NCBI GenBank assembly: GCA_021234155.1
Contig: JAJEKV010000136.1
Coordinates: 930,001 to 994,000, forward strand
Length of the DNA: 64,000 nucleotides
Direction: 5' to 3'
DNA from: Isoetes taiwanensis
Lineage: Eukaryota > Streptophyta > Lycopodiopsida > Isoetales > Isoetaceae
The translations under genes were made by a program, and so were the position numbers. This document shows positions 35,759 through 47,899 of this stretch, in pieces; the first letter of the stretch is position 1, and every line of letters starts with the position of its first letter. Below the pieces are notes generated by a model. That model worked only from the letters and a program-made list of their open reading frames with translations. It was not told where the DNA came from and searched no databases.

Positions 35759-35985
35759 GCTTTGAGGCGGGAATTTGGACGAGACATGACACGAGGGGTG
35801 GGTGGCGCCGACCGAGCCCTAGACCTAATGTGGCCTCCCTCAATGTCATAAGCGTGATCCATACATGTCGCTGTAACGCCTTCTTCGATGATGGCGCTTC
35901 CAAGCGAGACCGTCGCTGGAAAGGAGTTCTTTCCGGGCGGAAGTTTCGAACAAACATGGCTGCATGTAAGAAAGGAAAAGCGAAT

Positions 35986-36006
35986 CCACCCGGCAACGGG
36001 GCGCGG
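35986..36006 (-). other. Putative primer-binding site of element 2
   Basis: Directly inside the 5' LTR, the minus strand contains CGCCCCGTTGCCGGGTGG. This resembles the GCGCCGTTGCCGGGG-type PBS common in plant Ty3/gypsy elements. It is not the iMet type. Confidence 0.55.
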
Positions 36007-36597
36007 TGTTTGGGGTGCAGGTTCGGGAACTCCCGCAAGACCCTCCGGAGGACCCGAGGATCTAACAGAGAATCCTGGGACTATGTCACGCGGGATTTGT
36101 AAGAAGAGAACAAGAAGAAGAAACAGAACAAAAGAGGATAATGAGAGGAAAAAAATGATAAGCTTCCTTGATATCAATGATGAACATACATGAGCTCTCA
36201 CAATCGAGAGAAAACTGAAGTGAGACAAGACTCAAAACTCATCTAAAAAACTCATGTGCTAGCTCTACTCATATATATAGTACAATGGCCTTTGGCCCAA
36301 TATAGACACTCGGACGATCTCGGTGCGACTCTCGGAAGGAGGCCCGACGGCAGGAATGCCGGCGGTGCCTCTTGAAGTGTCTAGAATCACGCCGGACGCC
36401 GGGATCTGGTGATGGATTCGCCGCCACTTGTCCGAGCGGGCCTCTTGTTGACGGACGCAGGCTTTGACTGCGTGGTCTGCTGCTTGGTCTTCTGCTGAGC
36501 CTTTGATGGCTGACCCGTGGCTGACTGTGGATCCTTGTTCTTGACCTGGTCCGTCGTATGCATGAATAGTCCTGTACCAGGAGGCACAGGACTAACA
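36007..36597 (-). repeat. 5' LTR of element 2
   Basis: Begins TGTTTGGGGT and ends GGACTAACA. It shares the segment around ACTATGTCACGCGGGATTTG with the other LTR. Confidence 0.88.
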
Positions 36598-36602
36598 ACT
36601 AC

Positions 36603-37235
36603 TAGGAGCATACTAAGAGCATAAGGCCCGGAGGTCTCTACCCCCCTTTAATCCCTGCTTTATGGAAGGCTAACAGAGATACTACCATAGATTCATCCAT
36701 CCATACATAACAAAGCATAATCCATAATTGAAACATAATCCTAAGTATCAGAGAAGGGTTAATCCTAAACAAAGACAACCAGAGAAGACTGACTAAGGCG
36801 CTAGCCCTAGAGATATCAAGCTAGTCTATCCACTAACCCGAATTTCTGCTAGATCCATTATCATGTGGCATCTCCATCTTCAAGCAACTTGGGCGCTCAA
36901 CAGCTCCTCCTCTTTGTTCGATTTGGGGGTCCAAATGGGATAGGGATCCAATTTGATACCCCAAGTTAGATTCTCCTACTGGCCAATCGAATTTGGCCAG
37001 GTGGCACCTTCCTAATTAATCAAATATCCTAACTTAATTAACTTAATTAAGTTAATTAGATAATGCTTCCTTATTTATAGGTAATTAACCTTTAATGACC
37101 CCTTTATTAATTTAGCATAGCTAAATTAATCCCTTTAGGTCAACCCGAGGTTAAAATACCCATGGTGGCGTATCTTTACTGTGTGACGTGTCAGTATATT
37201 TATACGTATACCGTATAAATACGGGGAACGTCACA
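36603..37235 (-). repeat. 5' LTR of element 1, outer segment
   Basis: It ends ...GGAACGTCACA at 37235, the inverted counterpart of TGTGACG at 24932. The outer end contains TATA-like GTATAAATAC sequence. No ORF. Confidence 0.78.
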
Positions 37236-37269
37236 ATGGATGCTGCCAATGTGGCATGACGTAAAAATA

Positions 37270-37290
37270 CTATCTATCTATCTATCTATC
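37270..37290 (+). repeat. (CTAT)5 microsatellite
   Basis: Five tandem CTAT units immediately before a duplicated segment. Confidence 0.95.
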
Positions 37291-37717
37291 ATAGTAGTTT
37301 TGGCGTTAGATTATTTGCTCTTAAATTCTTTATTCTCTGACCAAGTGCCAGGGAAATTAGAAAATTAGATATGCCTTATAATTCATAGATTGAAATAGGA
37401 CTGTTTGTGGTCGGAGAAGGAGAAATGCTAGTTTGAAAGTAAATGAAGCTATGCATTAAAGCAAGAGGTGCAAAGAATCTTACTTGCCATATTCTTGGAT
37501 TCAAACATATGTCTTCCATAGTAGTTTTGTTCGATTGTTTGCTCTTAAATTCTTTATTCTCTGACCAAGTGCCAGGGAAATTAGAAAATTAGATATGCCT
37601 TATAATTCATAGATTGAAATAGGACTGTTTGTGGTCGGAGAAGGAGAAAATGCTAGTTTGAAAGTAAATGAAGCTATGCATTAAAGCAAGAGGTGCAGAG
37701 AATCTTACTTGCCATAG
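37291..37717 (+). repeat. Tandem duplication of a ~200-bp segment
   Basis: 37291-37491 (ATAGTAGTTTTG...TTACTTGCCATA) recurs at 37518-37717 with very few changes and a 26-bp spacer. It appears recent. The 62-codon frame after it (37749-37936) has no recognisable family. Confidence 0.9.
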
Positions 37718-38422
37718 CCCCCATTGTTATTTGCTGCTGAATGTCATCATGAAAAAAGAACAAAAAATCAAATGCCTCGCGCTTGCCGGAACTTCTGCTT
37801 GCACAGAGATCTGGCTATCTTCCCTAAAGAGGCCGCAGCTTAAGAAAGTGCCCATAGGTTCAATGACCCACAGAGAAAGAGGGATGGAAGTTCCATTTTT
37901 CGAATTTGCTACGAATTGTTTTCCCTTTCTCTTATAACATCATAACATACAAAAAAGGGAGTGTTGACTTCATCACATAGAAGAGAAAATAAATTTAATA
38001 AGGAGGGCTTCTTTTCAAAATGTTTGATTGCTATGTGTTTAGCATCATCCTGTCAATTCTATGCTACAATTATGCCAGCGCACCAGAGTTTACTTCTGTT
38101 TTCAAGATACCCCCATTGTTAGCACATGATCACCATGATTCTATAGCTGTACATGGATATAGAGCAATTTCGTCAGTTCTAAGAAGAAAACAAGTAGTGC
38201 CAGAAGCAAAGCAATAACATGTACCAGTATCCCCATGGACAGAGTTTTTAGTTAGGGCATCGCACTGCCAGATGAAGGTCAAAATCAAGCACAAGAAAGA
38301 AACGACATTGCAACTGCAGAACATGCCCAATTAATCATTTTGCTTGCACAACTATGTAAAACAAGAATGTTACTAAACAAGATCTCATCAGGATTCATGC
38401 ATCTTTGTATCATACCATCAAA

Positions 38423-38653
38423 TCATTTGAGAGCTACAAGGCCTTCCCCATATTGGGCATATTCTAACAAACTCCCATATCTTGTGTACATAAGAATAAT
38501 GTTGTTGCCTCGGATTATATCTGATAGGAGCCCTCCTGTAATGATTCTGTCATGAATGAGCCTTCCCTGCTGAAGCAAAGACGCCATTATGCATGATGTT
38601 AGGATGGCAATATAAAAATACTTATCATTTGCAACACCTGTCAATTGCATCAT
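38423..38653 (-). pseudogene. PPR protein fragment
   Basis: The frame reads YIAILTSCIMASLLQQGRLI, then HDRIITGGLL and NNIILMYTRYGSLLEYAQYG. This is the usual PLS-class pentatricopeptide series (YISILKSC..., QGRLIHD.II..., N.II.MYTKCGSLE.A). About two repeats remain, with no start or DYW end. These proteins act in organelle RNA processing; this piece is a relic. Confidence 0.65.
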
Positions 38654-38878
38654 GTTAAAAAACTCAAGAGTAGACTTACCTTGCTCTGTAGCATTTGCAG
38701 AAAGAATGGCACTTCATGTATATGTGATTGGTTTTGCAACCTTACAAAGAGCTTGATTTGCCTCAATCAAAATTCCATGGTGAATAAACACGAAAATTTT
38801 ATAATCGGCCAAAATGGTTTGGTTACTTTTTATAGAAATTACATGTTTAGATTGGTTACTTTTCATAAAAATTACATG

Positions 38879-39146
38879 TGGGTCAAAGCATGGAGGTGGG
38901 GGACACTTTTTGTGTCAACGACAGGTGCTTTCTGGAGCTATTTTCTTTGTATTTTTAAAAAAATATTTTTCTTTTATTTTTTTGATATTTTCCCTGAAAC
39001 GCATTCATATTACGCCTTGGAATACAAAATTTCAGCTTCATCAGAGTTATAGAAAAAAAGATAAAAATAAGTAAAATTTCCCACATTAGGTGCTTAGGGG
39101 GTGCTTAGCTGGCGCAAAAATGCCCCCCGACTCCATGCTTTGACCC
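38879..39146. mobile_element. Small TIR element (MITE), ~268 bp
   Basis: The left end TGGGTCAAAGCATGGAG and the right end CTCCATGCTTTGACCC are inverted copies, extending through a G/C-rich stretch. ATG flanks both sides (38876-38878, 39147-39149). The neighbouring ATTACATGTTTAGAT at 38839 shows the probable empty-site sequence. No ORF. Superfamily not assigned. Confidence 0.7.
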
Positions 39147-39374
39147 ATGTTTAGATAATGTTCTTTTGCCTAATTTTTCTAACAATCTCGTTCTATTTTA
39201 TTTCTACATTTGGAGATTTTGATTGAAATGGCAATGAACGTGTTCACATGTACGAACATGTTATTGTGGTATGGATTTGTGGAGTGTATGAAATGTGAAA
39301 ATATATTGTTGACTAATATTTCACTTAGACATATGAAAACTTCAGAATTAAGCAGGAATGTTACGTATTTGAAG

Positions 39375-39585
39375 TACAAAATTCATGAGTGCTCGTAGCT
39401 CATGTGTAGTAGCATGAAACTGCCATGGTCTTGTTGATTTTGTAAAACATCGGCTTTCATTTTTCCACGCTTGGCAAGTACAAAATTCATGAGTGGTCCT
39501 AGCTGACGTATAGTAGCGTGAAACTGCCATGATCTGTTGATTTTGTAAAACATCGGCTGTCATATTTTTTTCCTACGCTTTAAGT
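39375..39585 (+). repeat. Two-unit tandem repeat, 104-bp period
   Basis: TACAAAATTCATGAGTG begins at 39375 and 39479, and each unit continues through GAAACTGCCATG and TTTTGTAAAACATCGGCT. Confidence 0.85.
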
Positions 39586-39935
39586 ACCAGTATTTCTTAG
39601 AACTGGATGGGTTGCTCTGTAAGTTGTTGTATCCATGCGTTATTGTGTTTAATTTTGCAATGTAAATTTTCTCTAGCTTGTTTGCCTCTTTTTTGTCTTG
39701 TGTTTGATGGAGTATTTCCAATTTGAAATTGTCTATTGCTGGATGATAGAGAGTTGCGTCGTGAATCATTTTCATGTTTGGTTTTTTTAGGTGTTGGAAA
39801 AATCTTTTTGTTGGATGCTTGGATTGGCCAATATACATTTTGTTTATTTCGTATGCAGGTTATCTTGTATATTTTGATTGGATTGTCTTCTTTTGATGGT
39901 TTTGCACTTGTTTCAATATGAGTTAGTTTTGTCAT
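39560..39935 (-). pseudogene. GIY-YIG nuclease-like ORF
   Basis: The minus strand reads IKIYKITCIRNKQ, then, after a one-base shift, MYIGQSKHPTKRFFQHLKKP, and later EANKLEKIYIAKLNT with HGYNNLQS. The IYKI...YIGQS...R...H...E.YI..LNT...GYN order is that of GIY-YIG endonuclease domains: GIY as IYK, YIG present, Arg and Glu present. It lies 1.6 kb downstream of the Helitron helicase on the same strand and may be a second Helitron gene. Catalytic integrity cannot be judged with the frameshift. Confidence 0.65.
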
Positions 39936-40104
39936 GTGTGTAATATATTTTATTGGCCTTACAACATTAAACCTTCGTCTAAGGTAGTTTAATTGTTAAA
40001 TGTTAGGTGTTTTTATGATGGATGTATATTAGCCACTATAGATTGTATATTTAAAAGCAAGCTTTCTTTGAATTGGAGTATCAATTGTCTTTTAAGCTAA
40101 AATT

Positions 40105-41338
40105 TCAATTACGCTGAATGTTTCCTCTTGGGAAGAATTCTATGTTGCCATATAGTTCTAACGCCAGATTGCTATCCAATATATGGGTGACCTTCTCAAT
40201 TGTCATGGGGTTGTTTTCTTTGTGGTCATGGTTGCATGATCCCATCATTTTCTCCATCAGTTTTTGTGCAGCTGGCCTTTTCAAGCGTAGGCATGCTGGG
40301 ATCCTAACGTTGTAGCCAAAATGTAGGATGCTCATTTGATATGAGTTTAGTCCGTTAGATATTTTCTTGAGAAGCTCGTTACTTTGCATCATCAGCAACA
40401 ACATTGTTTGCTTTTAGAAAATACTTCAAGAAACCTGGGTTTTAACAAACGAAGAGTTTTAGCAAGAAAACTTGTAGCTAATGGTTACCTTGAAGTCTTA
40501 TAATTGACTAACTGAACCATATAACAAATCAATTTGAAATCAGCTTAACCGATGACATAAGGGAACTAGAACGCAATGAATTTTTGAAATTTTTCATTAA
40601 GATGATGTTTGAAGTTTGTTGGTCAGGACATCCCTAAGAACCCTAAAATTCTTTCTTCCACGAACCCTAAAGTAAAGGGTCTCGATACTTGCATGTATTT
40701 TTGCATGTATTTTTGTTTTGTATTTTTGTTTTGTATTTTTGGGAGTAAAAGAGATAAGCTATTTGTGAAGGAATAAATATGCAATGCAAAACCATTGTAA
40801 AACCATAGATAATATGCCATTGAAATATGCATGCACTCTAAATGTACTGATTAGTATGCCTCGTGCAATACGCCCATGAAATCATATGAAAACCATGCCA
40901 AAAAGCGTATAAAATCATAAAAAAAAACCCCCTGTTATTTTGCTACATATTTGGAAGCATGTCTTCCAAGAATGGGACAATCATTTTTACAGAACTTGTA
41001 AGCTATTTATTGGGTTTATGCATGGATACCTATGGATATGCATCTGCTCAAGGCTGCTCAATGTTACGATGATATAAACCAGCAACTTGTTTATTTTTAG
41101 CTTCTGCAGGATCTTCATTGTTGTCCCTTTGGAAGTCGTTCCTGTAGTTTCTTGCTATTTCTTTGAATTCGATCATGTCATGTTTTGTATCCCACCCTTG
41201 TATGTAATCTTCAGGTGGTATTCCACACAAGTTTACATGTCTCATTACTTGGCTTGTCAAAGTGTGTTTCGTTGCACTGGATAAGGCGTTCTTGATATCC
41301 TCTTCTTTCTCTATCTCTTGCAGGTAATGCTCCCACAA
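40105..41338 (-). pseudogene. Possible upstream exons/ORFs of the GIY-YIG gene
   Basis: Two open blocks, 41338-41048 (MWEHYLQEIEKEEDIKNALS, NDFQRDNNEDPAEAKNKQVA) and 40404-40105 (MSILHFGYNVRIPACLRLKR, KVTHILDSNLALELYGNIEF), lie between the Helitron helicase and the GIY-YIG ORF on the same strand. Stops separate them. Family unknown; grouping them is inference from position. Confidence 0.35.
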
Positions 41339-41562
41339 CTAGCAGCATAGGGTCAGAGAATTTGTTAGTATATAGAGTATAGAGCACAAGTTTATTTGCA
41401 CAATGGGTTGAGTACCTCTGTGACTTCCACCTCATTCTTCCGTTTCCCAGCGTTTGCACTTGAATTGTTTTTTGGGGCCATTGTCTTTGTTTTTAATCTG
41501 TCATAAAGATGTGTTGTCATTCTGTTATGAGATTAAAATATTATTAAGGCTTGTACCTGCAG

Positions 41563-44500
41563 TTAATGCATAAGTAGACCATTGTTTGGCTTGAAATCTG
41601 TAGGCTTGATTGGACGAATTATATGCAATTGTTGTGAGGTTCTAACTCTTGAGAGCATCACATAGAGCAGGCCTGGTGTAAATGCCTTTCTGACAACCAC
41701 AATCACTTTGTGATCTATTGTTGACCCTTGGGACTTGTGACCAGTCATTGCATATGCTAGTGCTAATGGGAATGTCCTTTTGTATAGATGCTTGCCGTTG
41801 TGGTATTTGTGAACCATCTTTGTCCTTTTAATTGTGACGTATTGAAGAGAATCATTTATGCTGCATACAATAGATTGAACTTGGTTGTTGTCGTCGATGT
41901 CGACGTATGTCACTATTGCTTTTGTACCATTGGCTATTGAGGATTGGAGGTCTAAGTTTGATGTGATAATGACCTTACAACCCGTTGCAACATATGGGAT
42001 TTCATGGAAAGTAGGTTCTGAAAGCCATGGTTCCACACCATCTTCTTCCTTGGCATTTGTGTCGATGTGGACTTGCACTAGCTGGTTTAACGAGAACAAC
42101 TTCAGGATTGCAAACTTATTGTAGAAGAGGACGTCCTCATTGTGGGAGCATAATACAGTAGTATTCTGATCAATCAACTTCAAAGCTTCTGACTTGTCAA
42201 TGATGTTGTTTTTTAGGTTGTCTACTAACTCTGTATTTGTTGGCTCTCTGGTGCGAATGATATTGAGGAATGCAGAATAAGAGGGGTCCAATGAGTGCCT
42301 TATGGATTGTTGAAGGTGGTATTTACGAGCTCTTTGAAAGTGAATGGAATTGGATAGCAAGCATGCTGAGCAACATTCATCTTTATCTTTCTTGTGGTAG
42401 CAAATTGGTGGAAGTTGTGCATGGTCCCCAGGAGTATTGCTCTTGTGAGAAGTATTTCATCAATTGAAGAGCACAATACTTCTGATATTTGGCGCAGAAC
42501 CATATTGAATGTGACACTTGTCATCATGGACATTTCATCTATTATGATGATGTCGAAGCTGTTTATTTGCTGATACCTTATGTCTGATCTCGACAAACTT
42601 GAGGGCCATTGGTTTCTCACTGGTATGGCAAATTGGTTGTGCACAGTAGTTGCTCTTCTTGATATTCTGCATGCAGCTATTCCGGTTGTTGCAGTGATGA
42701 GGACACGTTTACCAGTATCTTCGTAATGCTGCTGCAATTTCTTAATGAGGTAGGTCTTTCCAGAACCAGGTGTTCCTGACACTACATGAATACCATGTGG
42801 ATTACCCTTCAATTCTTCGAAGATTACAGCTTGTGCATCCTTTAGAGGGTGATTGAGTTGATGTTCATGTAACAATGTGTTGTTGGTGAAACTTTCTATG
42901 TTTGGTGAGGATAGTGATGTCTCTGCTGCAGTGATTGTCTTGCTTAATATTGCATGAAGCATTTGCATTTGCTCCTCATCTTCCAGTAGATAATACTCAA
43001 TATAGGAACTGATGTACTTGATGATGTCTTCTTCAGAATTCATAATACCGCGGAGCTGACATTCAAGGATGTATGATTCGCCAGTATTCTCTGTAGAGAT
43101 TAGTTCAGACTCATGTGCAAACGGGATTTCTGAAAGTAGGATGTTGTAACAGAATTCTTCCATGTGATGAACTGGGTGGTAGTCAGTGAATCTAACCATT
43201 TGGTTTGTTTGCATATCTTGTTTCCATAGTTGTCTATGGCATAAGGATGTTTGTTGCTGCTAGGAGGATGGACACAGTAGTTTTTCCAAAATTCCTTGAA
43301 GGTTAGGTGTTGCATAGAGCTTGGCCTTGCAGCGTATAAGTCAACTGCATGGAGTGTAGGGCTTGAACCTCTACGTACGAGACGTTGCCTTGTTGAAGGT
43401 GAGGATGTATCAATGAAGGTGACTGTGTCTGATCTTTGGATCGTTGGGATTTGTAAGCATGTGAGTGCTGCTTCTGTTGCTGATATTGGTTTGGACAGAA
43501 CCATGGCAGATATTAGCTTGCACTTTGTATCATCCAGACCAGGCAACCCCAATTTTCTTATGTCATCTGCATTCAAGTTTAAATGACCATAGAGTTCACT
43601 TTTCATAGCGTATTTTAACAAATAAAATGACCAATTGCCATTTGTTACTCTCTGAAGGTTCATATGGGCGCCCCACAACATTAGTACAGTTGGGTGATAT
43701 GGGACTACTCTTTGATGTTCCTTTTCTGGGCGATAGTATATCCATCTCTCACCTTTTTCATTAAGCTGGGCATTATGGAGAACATGTGGCTTAAATGGGA
43801 ATCCGTATTTGCAATGCCTCATTTTTCCATGTAAGTAGCATGAGTCCCTACAAGTATGGATTTGTTTTGTGACAACTAAGTTGTGGAGTTTTTGCTCAAA
43901 TTGATCATTTGATGGCTTGGGAATGTAAGCAACAATTTCATTTGTGATGCAGTCTACGTCTTCATTGGCAAGCCAAAGGATGATGTGAACATGTAAGGAG
44001 TGTCGATTTTGCACCTCGTATCGTATGACGTGGTTAATGACATTTCCTAGTATTCCGTTACTCTTTAACACGTACAATTTGAGGAACATTTGTAGCCTAC
44101 TATGGAATAACAAGGCACATTCCACTGGACAATCTATCCATGTGAATGTGTGGTTGATTTGTTGGACTATTTTTTCGATTTCATCAATTTTTGGCCATCT
44201 CGTATTGGAAACCTCATCTGATGTTAAAGTCAAGAACAATGTTGGAATTCCCCAGTACTGTACCATTGTTAATAAGTCTTTTAAATGCTTGCGGTGCCAC
44301 GATGGGGAATTGGAGATTGTTTTGGGCACTTTATATTTTATCACATGGCGCATGCATTCAATATCTGTGGATGTGGGGTGCTTTCTTTTGTATTTCAGCA
44401 TGTCTCGGTCCAAGTAGCAGTTGTTTATGGAGTTGGCGAGAAGGACAGATTGTCTAACTTGAAACATCATGAGAAGGTATGGTTTATATAATGTAAAGAT

Positions 44501-45504
44501 GGAGAAGAGACAACTAATATGTGTCTTCAGGTGTTGGAAAATGTCATCTTTGTCTTGTTGATTGTTCCATGGGGAAAGAGGAAAGGGAATATACATGATT
44601 CAAGAGTCAATGCCACCTCTTGCGCACTTTTGTCGATAACACTTTTGTTAATGACAAGGCCAGTAACGTCGGTGTAGGTTGGATAGTTATTTGTAGTAGT
44701 TGTTTGTCTTGGTACTAGCTTTGGGAGCTCATAAACATTGCCCTCTGAAAATGGTTGGGTTGTTTGATAGGACGACATGTCTTCCAAAATAGAGTAGGCA
44801 CCTATGTTCATATGTTGCATTGATGTATATGCTTGATCATTTTTTGATCGTTCTGCAATTTTTTGAACAACACTTGCTGGTAAGATGCAAAGTCCTGTTC
44901 TTGGATTTGGTCTCTCGTACAATGTTAGGAATTGCTTGACTAACATGTTGTTGTTCAGTAAGAACCCCAACAAACTTGCAACTGTTTTATTGTGTGACTC
45001 ATTGCTGAGACAATCGTCTATGTCACCCCAACGTACAAGGGGATTGTCAAGGAGGCTCCTTTGCTGACTAGATCCAGTAGCTATAGAATTGAATTTCTTC
45101 TTCACAACTACGGAAATGTCTATCAACGATAGCAACTGAGTATAAAATATTGGCAAGGTAAGTACTTGCCTTATGTACATTGGAGAGTAGGCTGGACTTG
45201 TAGATGTGGTGCCATTGGAACGATTGCACTTGCTACATTTGTAGTATCTGGCATTTGTGGCTGAAGTGTGCTTGTACAAAAAAGGGTTAATCCAGCAAAA
45301 TGGAGGAGGATGTAGGTTGTCACGATAATGGAATTCGGCTGCATGATCAAAAGGTTGGTTGTAGGATGCCTTGCCACAAATTGCACAAATTTGCATGTTT
45401 TGGATGAGACTAGCTGTGTCTTTTATCCAGTGGCATTGCAATGATTGAATTTCTAGCAAGGAGCCGGTTGTTAGTCTTAAAGCAACTCTTCTTTTTTTAA
45501 ACAT
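41563..45504 (-). CDS. Helitron replication initiator-helicase (RepHel), frameshifted
   Basis: Four overlapping frames (45504-44527, 44596-43100, 43214-42300, 42360-41563) read colinearly, so three single-base shifts break one ~1,300-aa protein. The first has a Cys-rich N-terminus (ICGKASYNQPFDH, YYKCSKCNRS) and LFPHG. The second has the HUH endonuclease motif SLHVHIILW and the tyrosine helix YLLKYAMK. The third and fourth are a PIF1-family helicase: Walker A SGTPGSGKTYL, Walker B IIIDEMSMM, and motif VI region YAMTGHKSQGSTID with MLSRVRTSQQLHI. RepHel nicks and peels one strand during rolling-circle-like transposition. The element ends were not found. Confidence 0.88.
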
Positions 45505-47700
45505 TCTGGCTCCTGCTTCATTTCTTTCGTAGGGTGGTCTTCCTATTTAAATTTGGTAGGGCTTCCTCTTCCATCCATGTTCATGTAATCTTGGTTTTAG
45601 AAACACAATCACTTTGGTGTAAACTATTTCCCATAAGCCTGGTTATTTTATAAAAGTCTATTACCACGGTCTTTCTCTGAAGCCTGGCTTTCTCTGAAGT
45701 AGCACTATTTTTCGTGTACTTCCCAATTTACTTTTACTTTCTAGTTAAAGTTTTATGTAACAGGTACTCATTTTACAACAAACATATGAATTTTGGGCTC
45801 CAAATTTAAATGTGCATTAGACAAAGTTTACCTTTTTGAAGGATATTCTAGAAAATGTAATCTTTGAAACCTTAGAGGTGAATCTGCACAATAACATATA
45901 ACAGGCTTAGAGATGAAACCTTAGAGATATGTAAGAGGTTATAATATTTCTCATTTCAAATGCTTCCAATAGCAAACTTCACACCATGCATTGTCCGCAT
46001 AGAAGAGGCAATTATTATTGCTAAAGAAGTTGGTCCTGGATTTGAAACAGTTGATGTATAGGTTATTATTCTCATAGACATGTTTGCAACATCTGGAAGC
46101 GTAACAGAGGCCCACAAATGTGTGATATCTAGGTATAGTGTCATGGAATACAATCGTTACAGGACATGCTCGACACGAGAATGCTATTGTTGAGTTACCA
46201 AGCAGATTGGATGATAGCATTTTTATTGACCTTCTATTTAAAGCAGAAGACATTTTTAGCAAAGATTCAAGCTCAAGAGGGAGGGATGACAGATAAAGTC
46301 CTCAACAAAATTGGTTGATTTTCCAAACTCCAATACCTACATTTTTTCTTGGTGGAGTAGGTTTTTGGTTCACCATATTAGGTATCAGCATCATGTCATT
46401 CAACCTAAATGGTTCACCTTCAACCAAGGGTTGTGAATCCTGGGCCACATCAGGTTAGGAGCATTTCTTCATATCCCATCATTATTATTTTAAATATCAA
46501 TATCTTCTCTTGTTATTATGTATAAAAGGTTTGTAATTGGGGTCGATCCTTTATTCCGTGCATCTCTATGTGGGAGAGATCTTTCTTTAATAACAGAGAC
46601 GCATCAAATTTCTCTAGAATTTGTGTACATTTATCTAAAAGTTGATTCTAGCATGAATCTATAAGTCTTTTCCATATTTATGCAACATAAATAAATGCTA
46701 ACAGACGGAAGAAAATGGCTCTAGCCAACGCATTTTGTTTGGAAATATTACCCACTATAAGGTCATACAATAATTGCAGACACACTTTGGTAGTTTTCCC
46801 TTATTGGTAGAAATAATTGCTTAAACATTCGATTCCCTTCTTCAAACTAGAAACCTGTAAACTGCAGAAGGTCTACCTCTTTTATAATTTCACGGTAGTA
46901 CTAAGATAGTGTTATATGTTTATTGAAACAAACAAGTCGATAATGCTTGATCTTGATCTGAGCAACCAATTCCAAATAGCACTTGAAACAGTAGAATTTG
47001 GCAAGATTTGAATTTATGTGCTACAGTAGAAGAACCTGCAGAAAGTGGCAAACAAACATTAGTATTTCAACCACCATGAGTTACCACCATGAGCACTTCA
47101 CCAATCATTCCTTTTCTTTGCTACCCAATTGAAAGGAAATTGTTCTGCGATATAGATCCCTAATGCTATTAGACTTTAGAGCTACATTATGGATGTCAAT
47201 GCGATTGGAATAGACAGCTCTGAATGAGATAATCTATCTATACAAAAAGAGATTCTAGAAGCTTATTTAAAAGAAAAGAGTGGATAGCTTACAATCCCAA
47301 GTGTATCTCAGCTAACATGCATGATTATCTGAAGCTTGAAATAGGCTAGACCAGCGAAGAACATCGTTTCCTCGTCCATTCATTCCAAGAATACTATAAA
47401 GTGGAATCAAACTGGAAGCAAAATGAAAAGCAGACACACTTAATGTCTGCATCTCTTGTATGTGTAATGGCGTTGGATGTGCACCAGCAAGAAAAATGTG
47501 CGTAGACATCTGCAAGGTCAATGGTCCAGAAGTGGCCATATAATACTTCTCAAAATAGAAGATAATGTTCCACAAATTTCTGACTGCTTGAAGACTCTAT
47601 CCACTTATGTAACCGAGAAAGGCATACAATTTACACTTATGCCACAATACATGGTCTGGCAGATTGTATTTACCAACTATTATAGCATATAGATTGCAAG
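45505..47700. other. No assignable gene
   Basis: AT-rich sequence with short unsupported frames. Two minus-strand pieces, at 45951-46262 and 47312-47575, hint at old coding sequence but match nothing I know. The first few hundred bases should contain the 5' terminus of the Helitron. Confidence 0.45.
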
Positions 47701-47899
47701 CCATCTTCAATGTGTCTCTGTAGCTTCATCTCATGCACATTCTTTGCATGGTGGTTGCTCAAAGTTGTAGATAATATATGTGATACAGAGCACCTTGTCC
47801 CAAACAGCCCATGGACTTGTCCTGTCCCAAAGAGCATTTGATGTATCTGTCATTTGGGGACTAATAATGGAAAACTTGCACAAAACATTATTGATGCAG

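Larger units (their letters stand above)
25869..36597 (-). mobile_element. Ty3/gypsy retrotransposon 2, ~10.7 kb, nested in the LTR of element 1
   Basis: Two diverged LTRs (25869-26463 and 36007-36597) flank gag, protease, RT, RNase H and integrase on the minus strand, followed by a long 3' region. ACTAC at 25862-25866 and at 36598-36602 are the likely 5-bp TSD, with two extra bases CT at the left edge. The purine tract GGTGGGGAG abuts the 3' LTR. The visible divergence between its LTRs marks it as an old insertion, older than the copia element at 48.7 kb. Confidence 0.85.
16515..37235 (-). mobile_element. Ty3/gypsy retrotransposon 1, 3'-truncated, with extra ORFs before gag (contains element 2)
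   Basis: Read on the minus strand the order is: 5' LTR (37235-36603 and 25866-24932, split by element 2), tRNA-iMet PBS (24930-24919), ORF A with a histone H3 fold, ORF B, ORF C, gag, protease, RT, RNase H and integrase, stopping abruptly at 16515 in the integrase. The LTR has TGTGACG...CGTCACA ends. Integrase core spacing and the VGLP/VVVDKLSKMAHF style resemble chromoviruses, but the chromodomain region is gone. No 3' LTR or matching TSD for the right flank (ATGGA) is visible. Confidence 0.85.

Noticed and set aside
45951-46262. A cysteine-rich minus-strand ORF as a zinc-finger gene
   Set aside because: The Cys spacing fits no known finger, the frame is short, and two overlapping frames look equally plausible.
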